From the NCBI RefSeq assembly GCF_001202035.1, contig NZ_LGHT01000044.1, forward strand, positions 372,001 through 436,000: a stretch of 64,000 nt of DNA, in the 5' to 3' direction. The notes below the pieces were generated by a model. That model did no database searches. It was given only the letters and a program-made list of their open reading frames with translations, and had not been told where the DNA came from. Below, piece after piece: positions 1-9,256 of the stretch. How positions within the stretch are numbered: the stretch's first letter is position 1; every line of letters starts with the position of its first letter. This DNA comes from Pseudorhodobacter wandonensis (GTDB lineage Bacteria; Pseudomonadota; Alphaproteobacteria; Rhodobacterales; Rhodobacteraceae). The translations under genes and the position numbers were made by a program.

Positions 1-802
1 GGCCTTTGACGCAAAGACGGCCTTCATTCGCAGGGCCGTTGATACCCTCGACGAACTTTACCTTGCCGTCTTTGACCTTCAGGCTGACCTGACAGCCGAC
101 ACCGCAGAAGGGGCAGATGGATTTCACTTCCTTGTCAAAATCCTTGCTGTCGCCACGTTGCTGATCATCCAGCACGCTCGCGGGCATCAGTGCGCCAGTG
201 GGGCAGGCCTGTACACATTCACCGCAGGCGACACAGGTGCTGGCGCCCATCGGGTCTGCCATGTCAAAGGTTGGATAGCTGTCTTGGCCGCGCCCCGACA
301 TGCCGATCACGTCATTCACCTGCACCTCACGGCAGGCCCGCACGCACAGCCCGCAGGAAATGCAGGCATCCAGATTGACGCGCATTGCGACGTGGCTGTC
401 ATCCAGCAGCGGGATGTGTTGTTTTTCCAGTTTCGGCAAACGGTTGGCGCTGGCGCCTGTCGCTGCGACCATATCGGCCATGTGCGATGAGGCGTCATGC
501 GCAACTTCGGGCTGATCGGTGACCAGCATTTCCACAACCATCTTGCGGGCCGCAAGCGCACGCGCGCTTTGGGTATGCACAACCATACCGGCCACAGGTT
601 CGCGAATGCAGGACGCAGCGAGGGTCCGCTCGCCCTCGACTTCAACAACGCAGGCGCGGCAGTTGCCATCGGGGCGGTAACCGGGTGCCGGTTTGTGGCA
701 CAGATGCGGGAGAATCAGACCGCGGCCGTTGGCGACCTCCCAAATGGTCTGGCCGGTTTCGGCGGTCACTTCGCGGCCATCAAGGGTGAATGTAACCGAC
801 AT
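1..802 (-). CDS. fdsA: NAD-dependent formate dehydrogenase alpha subunit, 3' part cut by window edge
   Basis: Catalytic subunit of a cytoplasmic Fds-type formate dehydrogenase, which oxidises formate to CO2 at a molybdenum (bis-MGD) centre. Only the N-terminal 267 residues lie in the window. They hold the electron-relay part: a [2Fe-2S] ferredoxin-like domain (C35, C48, C51, C65), two 4Fe-4S clusters in a bacterial ferredoxin pair (C147/C150/C153/C157 and C190/C193/C196/C200), then the start of the molybdopterin domain with its own cluster ligands (C230, C233, C237, C264). The ATG at 802 overlaps the TAA of fdsB by one base (TAATG), so the two are translationally coupled. The catalytic Cys/Sec and active-site His-Arg lie beyond the edge, as would any fdsC and fdsD. 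Confidence 0.95.
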   Translation of the reverse strand, partial: MSVTFTLDGREVTAETGQTIWEVANGRGLILPHLCHKPAPGYRPDGNCRACVVEVEGERTLAASCIREPVAGMVVHTQSARALAARKMVVEMLVTDQPEVAHDASSHMADMVAATGASANRLPKLEKQHIPLLDDSHVAMRVNLDACISCGLCVRACREVQVNDVIGMSGRGQDSYPTFDMADPMGASTCVACGECVQACPTGALMPASVLDDQQRGDSKDFDKEVKSICPFCGVGCQVSLKVKDGKVKFVEGINGPANEGRLCVKG

Positions 803-2487
803 TAGATTTCCTCCGCAAAATGTTTCATCACCAGCTTGATCGGGTTGGGCGCAGCCTGGCCAAGCCCGCAGATCGAGGCGTCAACCATGACGGCAGACAG
901 CTCGGTCAGCAGTGCTTGGTCCCAACGGTCGGCCTGCATCAGTTTCACCGCTTTTTCACAGCCGACGCGGCAGGGGGTGCATTGACCGCAGGATTCGCTT
1001 TCAAAGAATTTCAGCATGTTAAGGGCCGCATCACGGGCGCGGTCTTGGTCGCCCAAAACCACCACAGCGGCCGAGCCGATAAAGGTGCCATGCGGTTGCA
1101 ATGTATCAAAGTCCAGCGGCACATCATGCATCGAGGCGGGCAAAAGGCCCGATGAGGGCCCACCCGGTTGGAACGCCTTGAAAGTATGGCCCGCCGCCAT
1201 GCCGCCCGCCGCTTTGATGACATCGGTGATGGTCGAACCGGCAGGCAACAAATAAACCCCCGGCTTTGCCACACGTCCCGAAACGGAATACGATCGCAAT
1301 CCCGTGCGGCCGTTATGGGTGGTATGACTAAGGATTTCGGGGCCTTCGCGCACAATCCGCGCCACCCATTTCAGCGTTTCGACGTTATGCACAAGGGTCG
1401 GGCGGTCGAAAATGCCCACTTGTGCCACAAAGGGCGGGCGGTGACGCGGGATGCCGCGTTTGCCCTCGATGCTTTCGATCATCGCCGATTCTTCGCCGCA
1501 GATATAGGCACCGGCACCGCGGCGCAGGTCGATATAGCCGGGTTGGACGATGCCGGCTGCCTCGAGCGCGGCGATTTCATGCGCCAGAATGTGCAGCACA
1601 GCAGGGTATTCATCGCGCATGTAGATAAAGCATTTTTCGGCCTCGACGGCCCAAGCTGCGATCAACATACCTTCGAGAAACAGATGTGGCGTGCGCTCAA
1701 GGTAATGGCGGTCCTTGAACGTGCCGGGTTCACCTTCGTCACCATTCACGGCCAGATAGCGTGGGCCGGGGTTGGCGCGCACAAAGCCCCATTTCTTGCC
1801 CGACGGAAAGCCCGCACCGCCAAGCCCGCGCAGGCCCGAGGCCATGATAAGGTCTTGCACCGCCTCCCAATTGCCATTGGTGCGCAGTTGGGTCAGGTGT
1901 TTATAACCGCCAGCCGCCGTATAGGCCGAGAACGGTTCATACAGTGGAATTTTCGGAGAAAATTCCTGGTTTGCAATGGCGGCATCAATTTTGGCAACGG
2001 TGGCATGGTCGATGTGGTTATGACCGATTTCCACTGTCGGGGCAGTATCGCAGCGGCCCATGCAAGGTGCGCGCAACACCCGAACTTTTGCCGGGTCGTG
2101 GCCGCGCGACAGCGCCTCAAACAGCGCCTCGGAACCCGCAAGTTCGCACGAGAGGCTTTCACAGACACGGATGGTTAAATCTGGTGGCGAGGCCTCGCCT
2201 TCGCGCACGGGATCAAAATGGGCATAAAAGGTCGCGACCTCCCACACCTCGGCCATGGAAAGGCGCATTTCTTCGGCCAAGGCACGCAAATGGGCGGCGG
2301 AAAGCTGGCCATATTCGTCTTGGATCAGGTGCAGAAACTCGATCAGCAGATCCCGGCGGCGCGGGCGGTTGCCAAGCAGGGCTTTGACCTGATCCCAAGC
2401 GGCATCATCAAGCTGGCGGCCCTTTGTGGCGCGCCGCCCTTTGCCCTTGCCCGATTTCCAGATGCCGTCTTGTGGGTCCGATGTCAT
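802..2487 (-). CDS. fdsB: NAD-dependent formate dehydrogenase, fused gamma-beta (NuoE-NuoF) diaphorase subunit
   Basis: Diaphorase subunit that passes electrons from FdsA to NAD+. About 561 residues. Residues 30-175 are a NuoE/FdsG-like helical bundle and thioredoxin fold with all four [2Fe-2S] cysteines (about 109, 114, 142, 146). Residues 190-561 are NuoF-like: FMN loop GLGGAGFPSGKKW near 221, NAD motif GDEGEPGTFKDR near 249, and 4Fe-4S ligands in SCGQCTPCR (500, 503, 506) plus C540. In Rhodobacter capsulatus FdsG and FdsB are separate proteins, so this is a fusion, and no separate fdsG lies upstream. I chose the ATG at 2487, with AAAGGA seven bases upstream, over a TTG six bases earlier. 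First gene of the operon. Confidence 0.93.
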   Translation of the reverse strand: MTSDPQDGIWKSGKGKGRRATKGRQLDDAAWDQVKALLGNRPRRRDLLIEFLHLIQDEYGQLSAAHLRALAEEMRLSMAEVWEVATFYAHFDPVREGEASPPDLTIRVCESLSCELAGSEALFEALSRGHDPAKVRVLRAPCMGRCDTAPTVEIGHNHIDHATVAKIDAAIANQEFSPKIPLYEPFSAYTAAGGYKHLTQLRTNGNWEAVQDLIMASGLRGLGGAGFPSGKKWGFVRANPGPRYLAVNGDEGEPGTFKDRHYLERTPHLFLEGMLIAAWAVEAEKCFIYMRDEYPAVLHILAHEIAALEAAGIVQPGYIDLRRGAGAYICGEESAMIESIEGKRGIPRHRPPFVAQVGIFDRPTLVHNVETLKWVARIVREGPEILSHTTHNGRTGLRSYSVSGRVAKPGVYLLPAGSTITDVIKAAGGMAAGHTFKAFQPGGPSSGLLPASMHDVPLDFDTLQPHGTFIGSAAVVVLGDQDRARDAALNMLKFFESESCGQCTPCRVGCEKAVKLMQADRWDQALLTELSAVMVDASICGLGQAAPNPIKLVMKHFAEEI

Positions 2488-2671
2488 TGCCAAGTCCTTT
2501 GCGTCCGGGTCTTTGCGCGGTGTATCAAGCCGCGTCGGGGTTTGGTCGATGTCAGAACTTTGTCTGGGGCAGTTTACACTCTCCCATACGCAGTGCCGTA
2601 AATGCTATGTTCTGTCACCTTGGCTCTCGAGGCAATGGACAGACTGCGGCATTTCACCTAAGGAAAGCGGC

Positions 2672-2905
2672 ATGGAATGGGATGAAGAATTAGATGCGCA
2701 GGGGCTGCTCTGCCCGCTGCCGGTGCTGAAAGCGCGCAAGCGCTTGAAGGCCATGAAAACCGGTGCCGTTTTGCGCGTTCTGGCGACAGATCCTGCTGCG
2801 GTTATCGACATCCCGCATTTCTGTGCCGAATCGGGCCATGAGCTGCTGGGATCGGGCGATATTGGGGCGTCGCAATTCTATCTGATCGGTCGCGGCAAGG
2901 TTTAA
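2672..2905 (+). CDS. TusA-family sulfur carrier protein (SirA/YedF-like)
   Basis: Small cytoplasmic protein of 77 residues. The TusA signature CPLP follows the first beta strand (C14, in LLCPLPVL), which in this family is the sulfur-carrying cysteine used in 2-thiouridine synthesis and other persulfide transfers. A second cysteine lies in the helix near residue 51. The ATG at 2672 has a good ribosome site (AAGGAAA, 2660-2666) and gives the usual family length; the open frame runs further upstream but is not needed. The gene is divergent from fdsB across a 184-base gap. A TusA-like protein next to a molybdenum formate dehydrogenase is suggestive, because maturation of such enzymes needs sulfur transfer, but that link is inference. 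Confidence 0.85.
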   Translation: MEWDEELDAQGLLCPLPVLKARKRLKAMKTGAVLRVLATDPAAVIDIPHFCAESGHELLGSGDIGASQFYLIGRGKV

Positions 2906-2951
2906 TGCCGCCGGTCCAAACCATGCATCACGCTTGCTGAGCCGTCGTTTT

Positions 2952-3413
2952 TCAAACCGAAAGGCGCTTTTGCATTTCTGCGCGGGCCAAGTGTTGCCCC
3001 GCCCGTTCGACCACGTCATGCCGCATTATGTCAAAGCCAACGGCGGTAAAGGCGGGTTGCGCCATCAGGCTGGCATCTACCCAAATCCTGTGCAGGCCTT
3101 GCGTGATGGCATGTCGTTCGATCTGTGCATAAAGGCTTTGAAACATATTTGCCCCGCGTGCGGCAGGCACAATATAGGCAAGGTCCAAATACCCATCAGG
3201 GTGCAGCGACATAAACCCTGCCGCTTTGCCCGCGTCAAACCCCACCACCACAAATTGCGCCGCAAGTTTGGCATGCCACGCGGGCCCCAAAGGCGGCGCG
3301 TCTATCCAAGCGGCGCGCTGTGCCTGGGTGTAGGCGCTGGGGCCGTGCCGAATGGCCTCATACATCACGCGGCCAAGCGCATCAAAATCGGCCTTTGTGG
3401 CAATACGGATCAT
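2952..3413 (-). CDS. GNAT-family N-acetyltransferase
   Basis: 153 residues. N-terminal IRIATKADFDALGRVMYEA is the typical first strand and helix of the GNAT fold, the central strands (GFMSLHPDGYLDLAYIVP) fit the acetyl-CoA core, and the C-terminal part AFTAVGFDIMR matches the usual YxxxGF end strand. The pyrophosphate loop (PAARGANMFQSL) is a degenerate form of Q/RxxGxG/A. Substrate cannot be told. Convergent with the TusA-like gene and divergent from the acidic 113-residue protein. Confidence 0.75.
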   Translation of the reverse strand: MIRIATKADFDALGRVMYEAIRHGPSAYTQAQRAAWIDAPPLGPAWHAKLAAQFVVVGFDAGKAAGFMSLHPDGYLDLAYIVPAARGANMFQSLYAQIERHAITQGLHRIWVDASLMAQPAFTAVGFDIMRHDVVERAGQHLARAEMQKRLSV

Positions 3414-3522
3414 GCTGTGCTTTCTTTCGCGGGTCTTGTGGCAAAGCGGGTTCCAAGCTCAGGCTTGACAAGTACGCAAGGCCAGTTCAGGCCGTGGCCA
3501 AGTTTGAAAAAGGGGCGTTGCA

Positions 3523-3864
3523 ATGTCGGATGACACAGAAAAAACCAAGAAACCGTCTCGCCAGCAAGTCTATACTTTGGTGATCGAGGTGGGGCGCAAC
3601 CCAGGCGATGGCCTGCCCGCCAAGGCCACGGGGGCGGCATTGATGGTCTATGCCAGCGGTGTGGATGAGGCCGAGGCCGTGCGCGAAACCGTGGCTATTT
3701 TGAAGCAGGCCGACATGGCGCCGCTGGACGTATCCGGCTATGGCACCCTCGAAGAGCGGCTGGAAGCGGGCGATGATATCGCCGAGGACGAACGTGAGTT
3801 GATGGACCGCGCCCTGTCGGAAAACTCGGTGATTGTCGCGCAGATGACGCCGTTTTTCGACTAG
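3523..3864 (+). CDS. Conserved hypothetical acidic protein
   Basis: 113 residues, strongly acidic in its second half, with no signal peptide, membrane segment or cysteine motif. The N-terminus (SDDTEKTKKPSRQQ) is probably disordered and is followed by an alpha-beta pattern (VYTLVIEVGRNPGD, then ALMVYASGVDEAEAVRETVAILKQ) that could be a small ferredoxin-like or ACT-like fold. I do not recognise a family. Start ATG at 3523 follows GGGGCG about seven bases upstream. It stands alone between a divergent acetyltransferase gene and dapE, 165 bases ahead of dapE. Confidence 0.7.
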   Translation: MSDDTEKTKKPSRQQVYTLVIEVGRNPGDGLPAKATGAALMVYASGVDEAEAVRETVAILKQADMAPLDVSGYGTLEERLEAGDDIAEDERELMDRALSENSVIVAQMTPFFD

Positions 3865-4029
3865 GTCGCAAAACGCGGCTGACCGTCGAAAGGGCCTTCA
3901 GCCGCCGCGCTACCTATGTTTCGCGCTGGGCAGCAGGCCGATCACCTGCAGCGAGAGTTGCACGGCTGCGCCTGAAACGGTATCGCTTGACCAACAGGTC
4001 TTTGGCCTAGTCGTACAAGGAAGCCATTT

Positions 4030-5187
4030 ATGCCCGATTCCGCCCTGCCCGTTGATCCTGCTGCCCTTACCGCCAGCCTGATCCGGTGCAATTCCGTTAC
4101 GCCTGCCGAAGGCGGTGCGTTGGTGTTGCTGGAAAAGCTGCTAACCGGGGCCGGTTTTACATGTACCCGCGTTGATCGCGGTGGCATTGCCAATCTTTTT
4201 GCCCGTTGGGGCCGCGCGGGGGCGAACCGCAGCTTTGGTTTTAACGGCCATACAGATGTGGTGCCTGTTGGCGATGTGGCGGCGTGGACGCATGACCCCT
4301 TTGGCGCCGGGGTGGTTGACGGCTGGATGTATGGCCGCGGGGCCACCGATATGAAATCGGGTGTTGCGGCCTTTGCTGCCGCTGCCATCGATTTTGTGCG
4401 CCAGACCCCGCCCGATGGGGCCATTATCCTTGCGATTACCGGCGATGAGGAAGACGTGGCCACCGATGGCACAGTGGCGCTGTTGGACTGGATGGCCGCC
4501 AATAACGAGCAAATGAGCGTTTGCCTTGTGGGCGAACCGACCTGCCCGAATGTGATGGGCGAGATGATGAAAGTTGGTCGCCGTGGGTCGCTGACCGCGC
4601 ATTTCGCGGCGCGTGGCGTTCAGGGCCATTCGGCCTATCCGCACCGCGCAAACAACCCGCTGAACGCAATGGTGCGCTTGATGGACAAGCTGGCAAATCA
4701 CCCGTTGGATAGCGGTACCGACCATTTTGACCCGTCAACCCTTGCCATCACCACGATTGATACCGGCAATCCTGCGACCAATGTGATCCCTGCCGCTTGC
4801 CGCGCCACTGTGAATATCCGGTTCAACGACAGCCACACCGGCGCGTCGATTTCCGATTGGCTGCGGGCCGAGGCTGCCGCCGTGCAGGCCGCAACCGATG
4901 TGCAGTTTGACGTGAAAATCAAAATCTCAGGTGAAAGTTTCCTGACCCCGCCCGGCGAATTTTCGGCTTTGATTGCCAGATCGGTGCAGGCCGAAACTGG
5001 CGTAACACCTGCCGCCTCGACCTCGGGGGGCACGTCGGACGCGCGGTTTGTGAAAAACCACTGCCCTGTGGTAGAATTCGGCCTTGTTGGCAAAACCATG
5101 CACCAAGTGGATGAGCGTGTCGAAGTCGCGCAAATCCATCAGCTTAAGGCCATCTATACCCGCATATTAACGGATTATTTCGCATGA
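4030..5187 (+). CDS. dapE: Succinyl-diaminopimelate desuccinylase
   Basis: Hydrolyses N-succinyl-LL-2,6-diaminopimelate to diaminopimelate and succinate in lysine and peptidoglycan synthesis. 385 residues, the normal family length (M20A di-zinc peptidase fold). Visible metal and catalytic elements: [12 protein letters not shown] (zinc His and following Asp), [10 protein letters not shown] (bridging Asp), ITGDEED (general base Glu pair), GEPT, and the C-terminal zinc His in [10 protein letters not shown]. The central dimerisation domain spans about 180-290. ATG at 4030 follows AAGGA (about 4017-4021). Its TGA overlaps the ATG of the next acetyltransferase by four bases, indicating an operon. 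Confidence 0.96.
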   Translation: MPDSALPVDPAALTASLIRCNSVTPAEGGALVLLEKLLTGAGFTCTRVDRGGIANLFARWGRAGANRSFGFNGHTDVVPVGDVAAWTHDPFGAGVVDGWMYGRGATDMKSGVAAFAAAAIDFVRQTPPDGAIILAITGDEEDVATDGTVALLDWMAANNEQMSVCLVGEPTCPNVMGEMMKVGRRGSLTAHFAARGVQGHSAYPHRANNPLNAMVRLMDKLANHPLDSGTDHFDPSTLAITTIDTGNPATNVIPAACRATVNIRFNDSHTGASISDWLRAEAAAVQAATDVQFDVKIKISGESFLTPPGEFSALIARSVQAETGVTPAASTSGGTSDARFVKNHCPVVEFGLVGKTMHQVDERVEVAQIHQLKAIYTRILTDYFA

Positions 5188-5606
5188 GCATCCGCATTGA
5201 GGTAACCCAAGATATCGCTGCCTGCCACGCCTTGCGCCGCGTTGTTTTCATCGAAGAACAAGGCGTGCCCGAGGCCGAAGAACTGGACGGCCGCGATGCC
5301 GAAGCCGTGCATCTGCTGGCTTGGGTTGATGACAAGCCAGTCGGCTCGGCGCGGTTGCTGGTGGCGGGCGATACGGGCAAAATTGGCCGTGTCTGTGTAT
5401 TGAAACCGCAGCGCGGCACCGGTCTTGGCGCAGCCATCATCGGCACCGCGATTGAAGAGTTTCGCCACATGCCTGGCATCAAACATGTCAAACTTGGCGC
5501 GCAAATCCATGCGCTCAGTTTCTATGAGAAACTGGGCTTTACCGCCTATGGCCCCGAATATGACGATGCCGGAATTGCGCACCGTGACATGATGCTTGAT
5601 CTTTAG
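5184..5606 (+). CDS. GNAT-family N-acetyltransferase (YjcF/ElaA-like)
   Basis: 140 residues. The start ([27 protein letters not shown]) is the hallmark of YjcF/ElaA-type GNAT proteins, followed by the acetyl-CoA loop in [20 protein letters not shown] and the terminal [27 protein letters not shown] motif. The physiological acceptor in this subfamily is unknown. It starts inside the dapE stop codon (ATGA overlap), so it is translationally coupled to dapE, and rnr follows 39 bases downstream; all three may be one transcript. Confidence 0.85.
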   Translation: MSIRIEVTQDIAACHALRRVVFIEEQGVPEAEELDGRDAEAVHLLAWVDDKPVGSARLLVAGDTGKIGRVCVLKPQRGTGLGAAIIGTAIEEFRHMPGIKHVKLGAQIHALSFYEKLGFTAYGPEYDDAGIAHRDMMLDL

Positions 5607-5645
5607 CAGCGTGACGCGGCGAATTGGCCGTGCTAGGGCTGGGGT

Positions 5646-7898
5646 ATGGAACAATTACCGTCAAAATCGCAAATCGTTCAGTGGCTCACTGATAACCCCA
5701 CGCTGACCTCCAAGCGCGATATCGCGCGGGCCTTTGGCATCAAAGGCGGCGATATGCGGATTGAGCTGAAGCGCATGCTCAAAGAGCTGGAGGCCGAGGG
5801 AACGCTGGTCAAAAAGCAGCGCCATTTCCGCGATCCTGACGCGTTGCCTCCGGTGTCGATTTTGAAGGTTGAGGCGCCCGATGCCGACGGTGACCTGTTC
5901 GCCAGCGCGGTGGAATGGAACGAGGATGCCGACGCGCCCCGCATTCTGATTATCACCAAGAAATCCGATCCGGCCTTGGGTCAGGGCGACCGCATTCTGG
6001 CGCGTCTGGAACCTGTTGGTGGCAAAGACCATGATTATGAGGCGCGACTGATTCGCAAACTCGGGTCGAACCCGCTGAAGCTGCTGGGCATTTTCCGCGC
6101 GGAATCCGAAGGCGGGCGCGTGGTGCCTGTTGATAAGAAAAACGACAAAGAATGGCGCGTGCTGCGTGACGGCACAATGGACGCCCGCGATGGCGAACTG
6201 GTCGAGGCTGAACAAACCGGCCCTAAACGCATGGGCCTGCCGCAAGCCCGCATCACCGCGCGTTTGGGCGACCCGTCCGGCCCCCGTGCGATTTCGCTGA
6301 TCGCCATTCACCAGCATGGCATCCCCGACCAATTCCCCGATAAGGTGATTGCCGAGGCCGATGCCGCCAACCCCGCCCCTATGGGCAAACGCGAAGATTT
6401 GCGTGACCTTGATCTGGTGACTATTGACCCCGTGGATGCCCGCGACCGCGACGATGCGGTGTTGGCGATGCCTGATCCCGATAAATCCAATCCCGGCGGG
6501 CATATTGTCTGGGTCGCGATTGCCGATGTCGCGCATTACGTCCGCCCCGGCTCGGCGCTGGACCGTGAGGCGAAAAAGCGCGGCAATTCCAGCTATTTCC
6601 CCGACCGCGTGGTGCCGATGCTGCCTGACACCTTGTCGGGCGATCTGTGTTCCTTGCATGAAAACGTTGACCGCGCCTGTTTGGCCGTGCGGATGGTGCT
6701 GGATGCGCATGGCCGCAAGCTTAGTCACCGTTTTACCCGCGGCATGATGCGCTCGGTGGCGTCGCTTAACTATGCCCAAGTGCAAAGCGCGATTGACGGC
6801 AACCCCGATGCGGTGACCGAGCCGCTGCTTGACCCTGTGCTGCGCCCGCTTTACGCGGCGTATGAGACGACCAAACATGCCAAAGCCGAGCGTCAGCCGC
6901 TGGATTTGGATCTGCCCGAACGCAAGATTGTTTTGTCGGACGAGGGCAAGGTGCTTTCGGTCGATTATTATGAACGGTTTGACGCGCATAAGGTGATTGA
7001 GGAATTCATGATCCTCGCCAATGTCGCGGCGGCTGAGGAGTTGATAAAGCTGAAAACCCCGCTGCTGTTTCGCGTGCACGAAGAACCCAGCCCCGAAAAG
7101 CTGGAGGCGCTGCGCGAGGTGGCCGAGGCCTCGGGCTTTACCCTTGCCAAGGGGCAGGTTCTGAAAACCGCACATCTGAACAAGCTGTTGTCGCAGTCGC
7201 AAAACACCGAGTTTGATGAGCTGATGAATATCACCATGCTGCGCTCGATGACCCAAGCCTATTACAATCCGCAAAACTTTGGCCACTTTGGGCTGGCCCT
7301 GCGCAACTATGCGCATTTCACCTCGCCCATTCGCCGCTATTCCGACCTGATCGTGCATCGCGCGCTGATCGCGGGCCACCGCTGGGGCGATGACGGGCTG
7401 ACCGCGCAGGATATTGAGGAACTGGCCGACACAGCCAAGCAGATCTCGGATACCGAGCGCCGCTCGATGATCGCCGAACGTGACACGACTGACCGCTATC
7501 TGGCCGCCTATCTATCCGACCGTGTGGGGGCTGCGTTCAAGGGGCGTGTTTCGGGCGTCCAGCGTTTCGGCCTGTTTGTAAAACTTGATGAGTCCGGCGC
7601 AGATGGGCTTATTCCGATCCGCTCTGTGGGGCGCGAGTTTTTCCATTTTGATCCCGATACGCAAACTCTGATGGGTGCCGATACCGGCCTGACCATTGGC
7701 ATCGGCCAGCGTGTGACTGTGCGCCTGACCGAGGCTGTGCCCGTTACCGGCGGTCTGATACTGGAACTGCTGGAAATCGAAGACCGCGCCTTGCCCAAAG
7801 GCGGCGCCCCCCGTGGCCGTGGCGGCCCGCGCAAACCCGGCAAAGCAGCGGCCAAGGCGAAAGCGATCAAACGCAAAGTGACGCGGCGGCGCAAATAA
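5646..7898 (+). CDS. rnr: Ribonuclease R
   Basis: 3'-5' exoribonuclease of the RNB family that degrades structured RNA. 750 residues. Order: N-terminal winged-helix region (about 1-70), two cold-shock OB folds, RNB catalytic domain (about 255-590) with the metal-binding aspartates in TIDPVDARDRDDAV and the typical AHYVRPGSALDREAKKRG and SYFPDRVVPMLP motifs, a C-terminal S1 domain (about 625-710) and a lysine/arginine-rich tail (from about 715) as in RNase R rather than RNase II. ATG at 5646. In the reverse direction a 572-codon open frame lies inside this gene; it is a codon-bias shadow. Confidence 0.96.
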   Translation: MEQLPSKSQIVQWLTDNPTLTSKRDIARAFGIKGGDMRIELKRMLKELEAEGTLVKKQRHFRDPDALPPVSILKVEAPDADGDLFASAVEWNEDADAPRILIITKKSDPALGQGDRILARLEPVGGKDHDYEARLIRKLGSNPLKLLGIFRAESEGGRVVPVDKKNDKEWRVLRDGTMDARDGELVEAEQTGPKRMGLPQARITARLGDPSGPRAISLIAIHQHGIPDQFPDKVIAEADAANPAPMGKREDLRDLDLVTIDPVDARDRDDAVLAMPDPDKSNPGGHIVWVAIADVAHYVRPGSALDREAKKRGNSSYFPDRVVPMLPDTLSGDLCSLHENVDRACLAVRMVLDAHGRKLSHRFTRGMMRSVASLNYAQVQSAIDGNPDAVTEPLLDPVLRPLYAAYETTKHAKAERQPLDLDLPERKIVLSDEGKVLSVDYYERFDAHKVIEEFMILANVAAAEELIKLKTPLLFRVHEEPSPEKLEALREVAEASGFTLAKGQVLKTAHLNKLLSQSQNTEFDELMNITMLRSMTQAYYNPQNFGHFGLALRNYAHFTSPIRRYSDLIVHRALIAGHRWGDDGLTAQDIEELADTAKQISDTERRSMIAERDTTDRYLAAYLSDRVGAAFKGRVSGVQRFGLFVKLDESGADGLIPIRSVGREFFHFDPDTQTLMGADTGLTIGIGQRVTVRLTEAVPVTGGLILELLEIEDRALPKGGAPRGRGGPRKPGKAAAKAKAIKRKVTRRRK

Positions 7899-7987
7899 TT
7901 GCCGATCTTGCCCGCATGGGGCCGTGGCCGTTGCCAAATATGGCAGCGGCGCTAGACTGTTGCCAAAATAGAATAAGAGGCAGCGGT

Positions 7988-9232
7988 ATGCGGATGTTAC
8001 AACCCTTTTTGGCGTGGTGCCTGGGCGCAGGGCTTGCAGCCGCCGGCCCGACCGCCATACCTGTTTCAGCCGAGAAAGAGACCTCTATGCCAAGCACAAT
8101 CGCTGTCGCCGATACCCAAGGGCTGCAAAACTGGCTGACGGCGTTTCGGGCGCGGGCGGCTGCGGCAGGGATATCCGATCAGGTCATGGATCAGGCGCTA
8201 ACCGGCCTTTCCTATGATGCGGATGTCATTCGCCGCGACCGCAATCAATCGGAGTTCACCAAAACCATTTGGGATTACCTCGATACCGCCACATCCGACG
8301 AACGGGTAAGAAACGGCAAAGCGGCGTTGGAAAAACATCGCGCTGTGCTAGACCAGATCGAGGCGAAGTACGGCGTTGATAAAGAGGTGGTTACGGCGAT
8401 TTGGGGGCTGGAAAGCGCTTACGGCACGTTTCGAGGCTCGTCTTCGACGATCCAATCCTTGGCAAGTTTGGCCTATGACGGCAGGCGCGCGGCGTTTTTT
8501 GAGGGCGAGCTGCTGGCCGCCCTGAAAATCTTGCAGGCAGGCGATACAGTGGCGGCAAACATGCAAGGCTCGTGGGCTGGTGCGATGGGGCATACGCAGT
8601 TCATGCCCTCATCCTTTCTGGCCTATGCGGTTGATTTCAACGGCGATGGCAAGCGCGACATTTGGGGCGATGACCCGACCGATGCGCTGGCCTCAACCGC
8701 TGCCTATCTTGCAGGCTTTGGCTGGACCAAAGACATGCCTTGGGGCGTAGAAATTACATTGCCCAACGCGTTTGATTATGACCAAACCAGCGAGCGCGTG
8801 AAAAAACCGGTGGCCGCGTGGCAGGCCTTAGGCGTGCGGCTTGTGAATGGTGGCGACTTGCCCGATTACGGTGCAGGATCGGTTTTGCTGCCAGGTGGTG
8901 CGCGTGGCGCGGCATTTCTGATTTTTTCCAATTTCCAGGTGATTGAGCGGTATAACACCGCCGATGCCTATGTGATCGCCGTAGGGCATCTGGCTGATAT
9001 GCTAAAGGGCGGGCCACGGCTTAAATCAGATTGGCCACGCGATTTGCGGGCGCTCACATTGGATGAACGGTTAGATCTGCAAACCCGCCTTACCCGCGCC
9101 GGCTTTGACACTTTGGGCGTGGATGGCAAGATGGGGCCGAACACGATTGCGGCTGTGAAAGGCTTTCAGAAATCCAAGGGCATTGTGCCTGATGGCTACC
9201 CCAGCCTAGACGTGTTAAACAGGCTGGAGTGA
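7988..9232 (+). CDS. MltB-type lytic murein transglycosylase with C-terminal peptidoglycan-binding domain
   Basis: Periplasmic enzyme (GH103/SLT_2 type) that cleaves the MurNAc-GlcNAc bond to leave 1,6-anhydro ends. 414 residues from the ATG at 7988, which has AAGAGG upstream and opens a signal peptide (MRMLQPFLAWCLGAGLAAAG); the frame extends 24 codons further but without a ribosome site. The catalytic glutamate is E142 in IWGLESAYGTFRG, with GSWAGAMGHTQFMPSSF downstream as in MltB. Residues about 355-414 form a PG_binding_1 domain (LQTRLTRAGF and VDGKMGPNTIAAVKGFQKS). No lipobox is seen, so it is probably soluble in the periplasm. Confidence 0.92.
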   Translation: MRMLQPFLAWCLGAGLAAAGPTAIPVSAEKETSMPSTIAVADTQGLQNWLTAFRARAAAAGISDQVMDQALTGLSYDADVIRRDRNQSEFTKTIWDYLDTATSDERVRNGKAALEKHRAVLDQIEAKYGVDKEVVTAIWGLESAYGTFRGSSSTIQSLASLAYDGRRAAFFEGELLAALKILQAGDTVAANMQGSWAGAMGHTQFMPSSFLAYAVDFNGDGKRDIWGDDPTDALASTAAYLAGFGWTKDMPWGVEITLPNAFDYDQTSERVKKPVAAWQALGVRLVNGGDLPDYGAGSVLLPGGARGAAFLIFSNFQVIERYNTADAYVIAVGHLADMLKGGPRLKSDWPRDLRALTLDERLDLQTRLTRAGFDTLGVDGKMGPNTIAAVKGFQKSKGIVPDGYPSLDVLNRLE

Positions 9233-9256
9233 TTGCATAATAACGGAGGGGGCGAG

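Noticed and set aside
1168-2178. 336-codon plus-strand open frame inside fdsB
   Set aside because: Antisense shadow of a conserved NuoF-type domain with all cluster ligands on the other strand.
5661-7379. 572-codon open frame on the minus strand inside rnr
   Set aside because: It is fully antisense to a clear RNase R, has histidine/arginine-rich shadow composition and no family resemblance.
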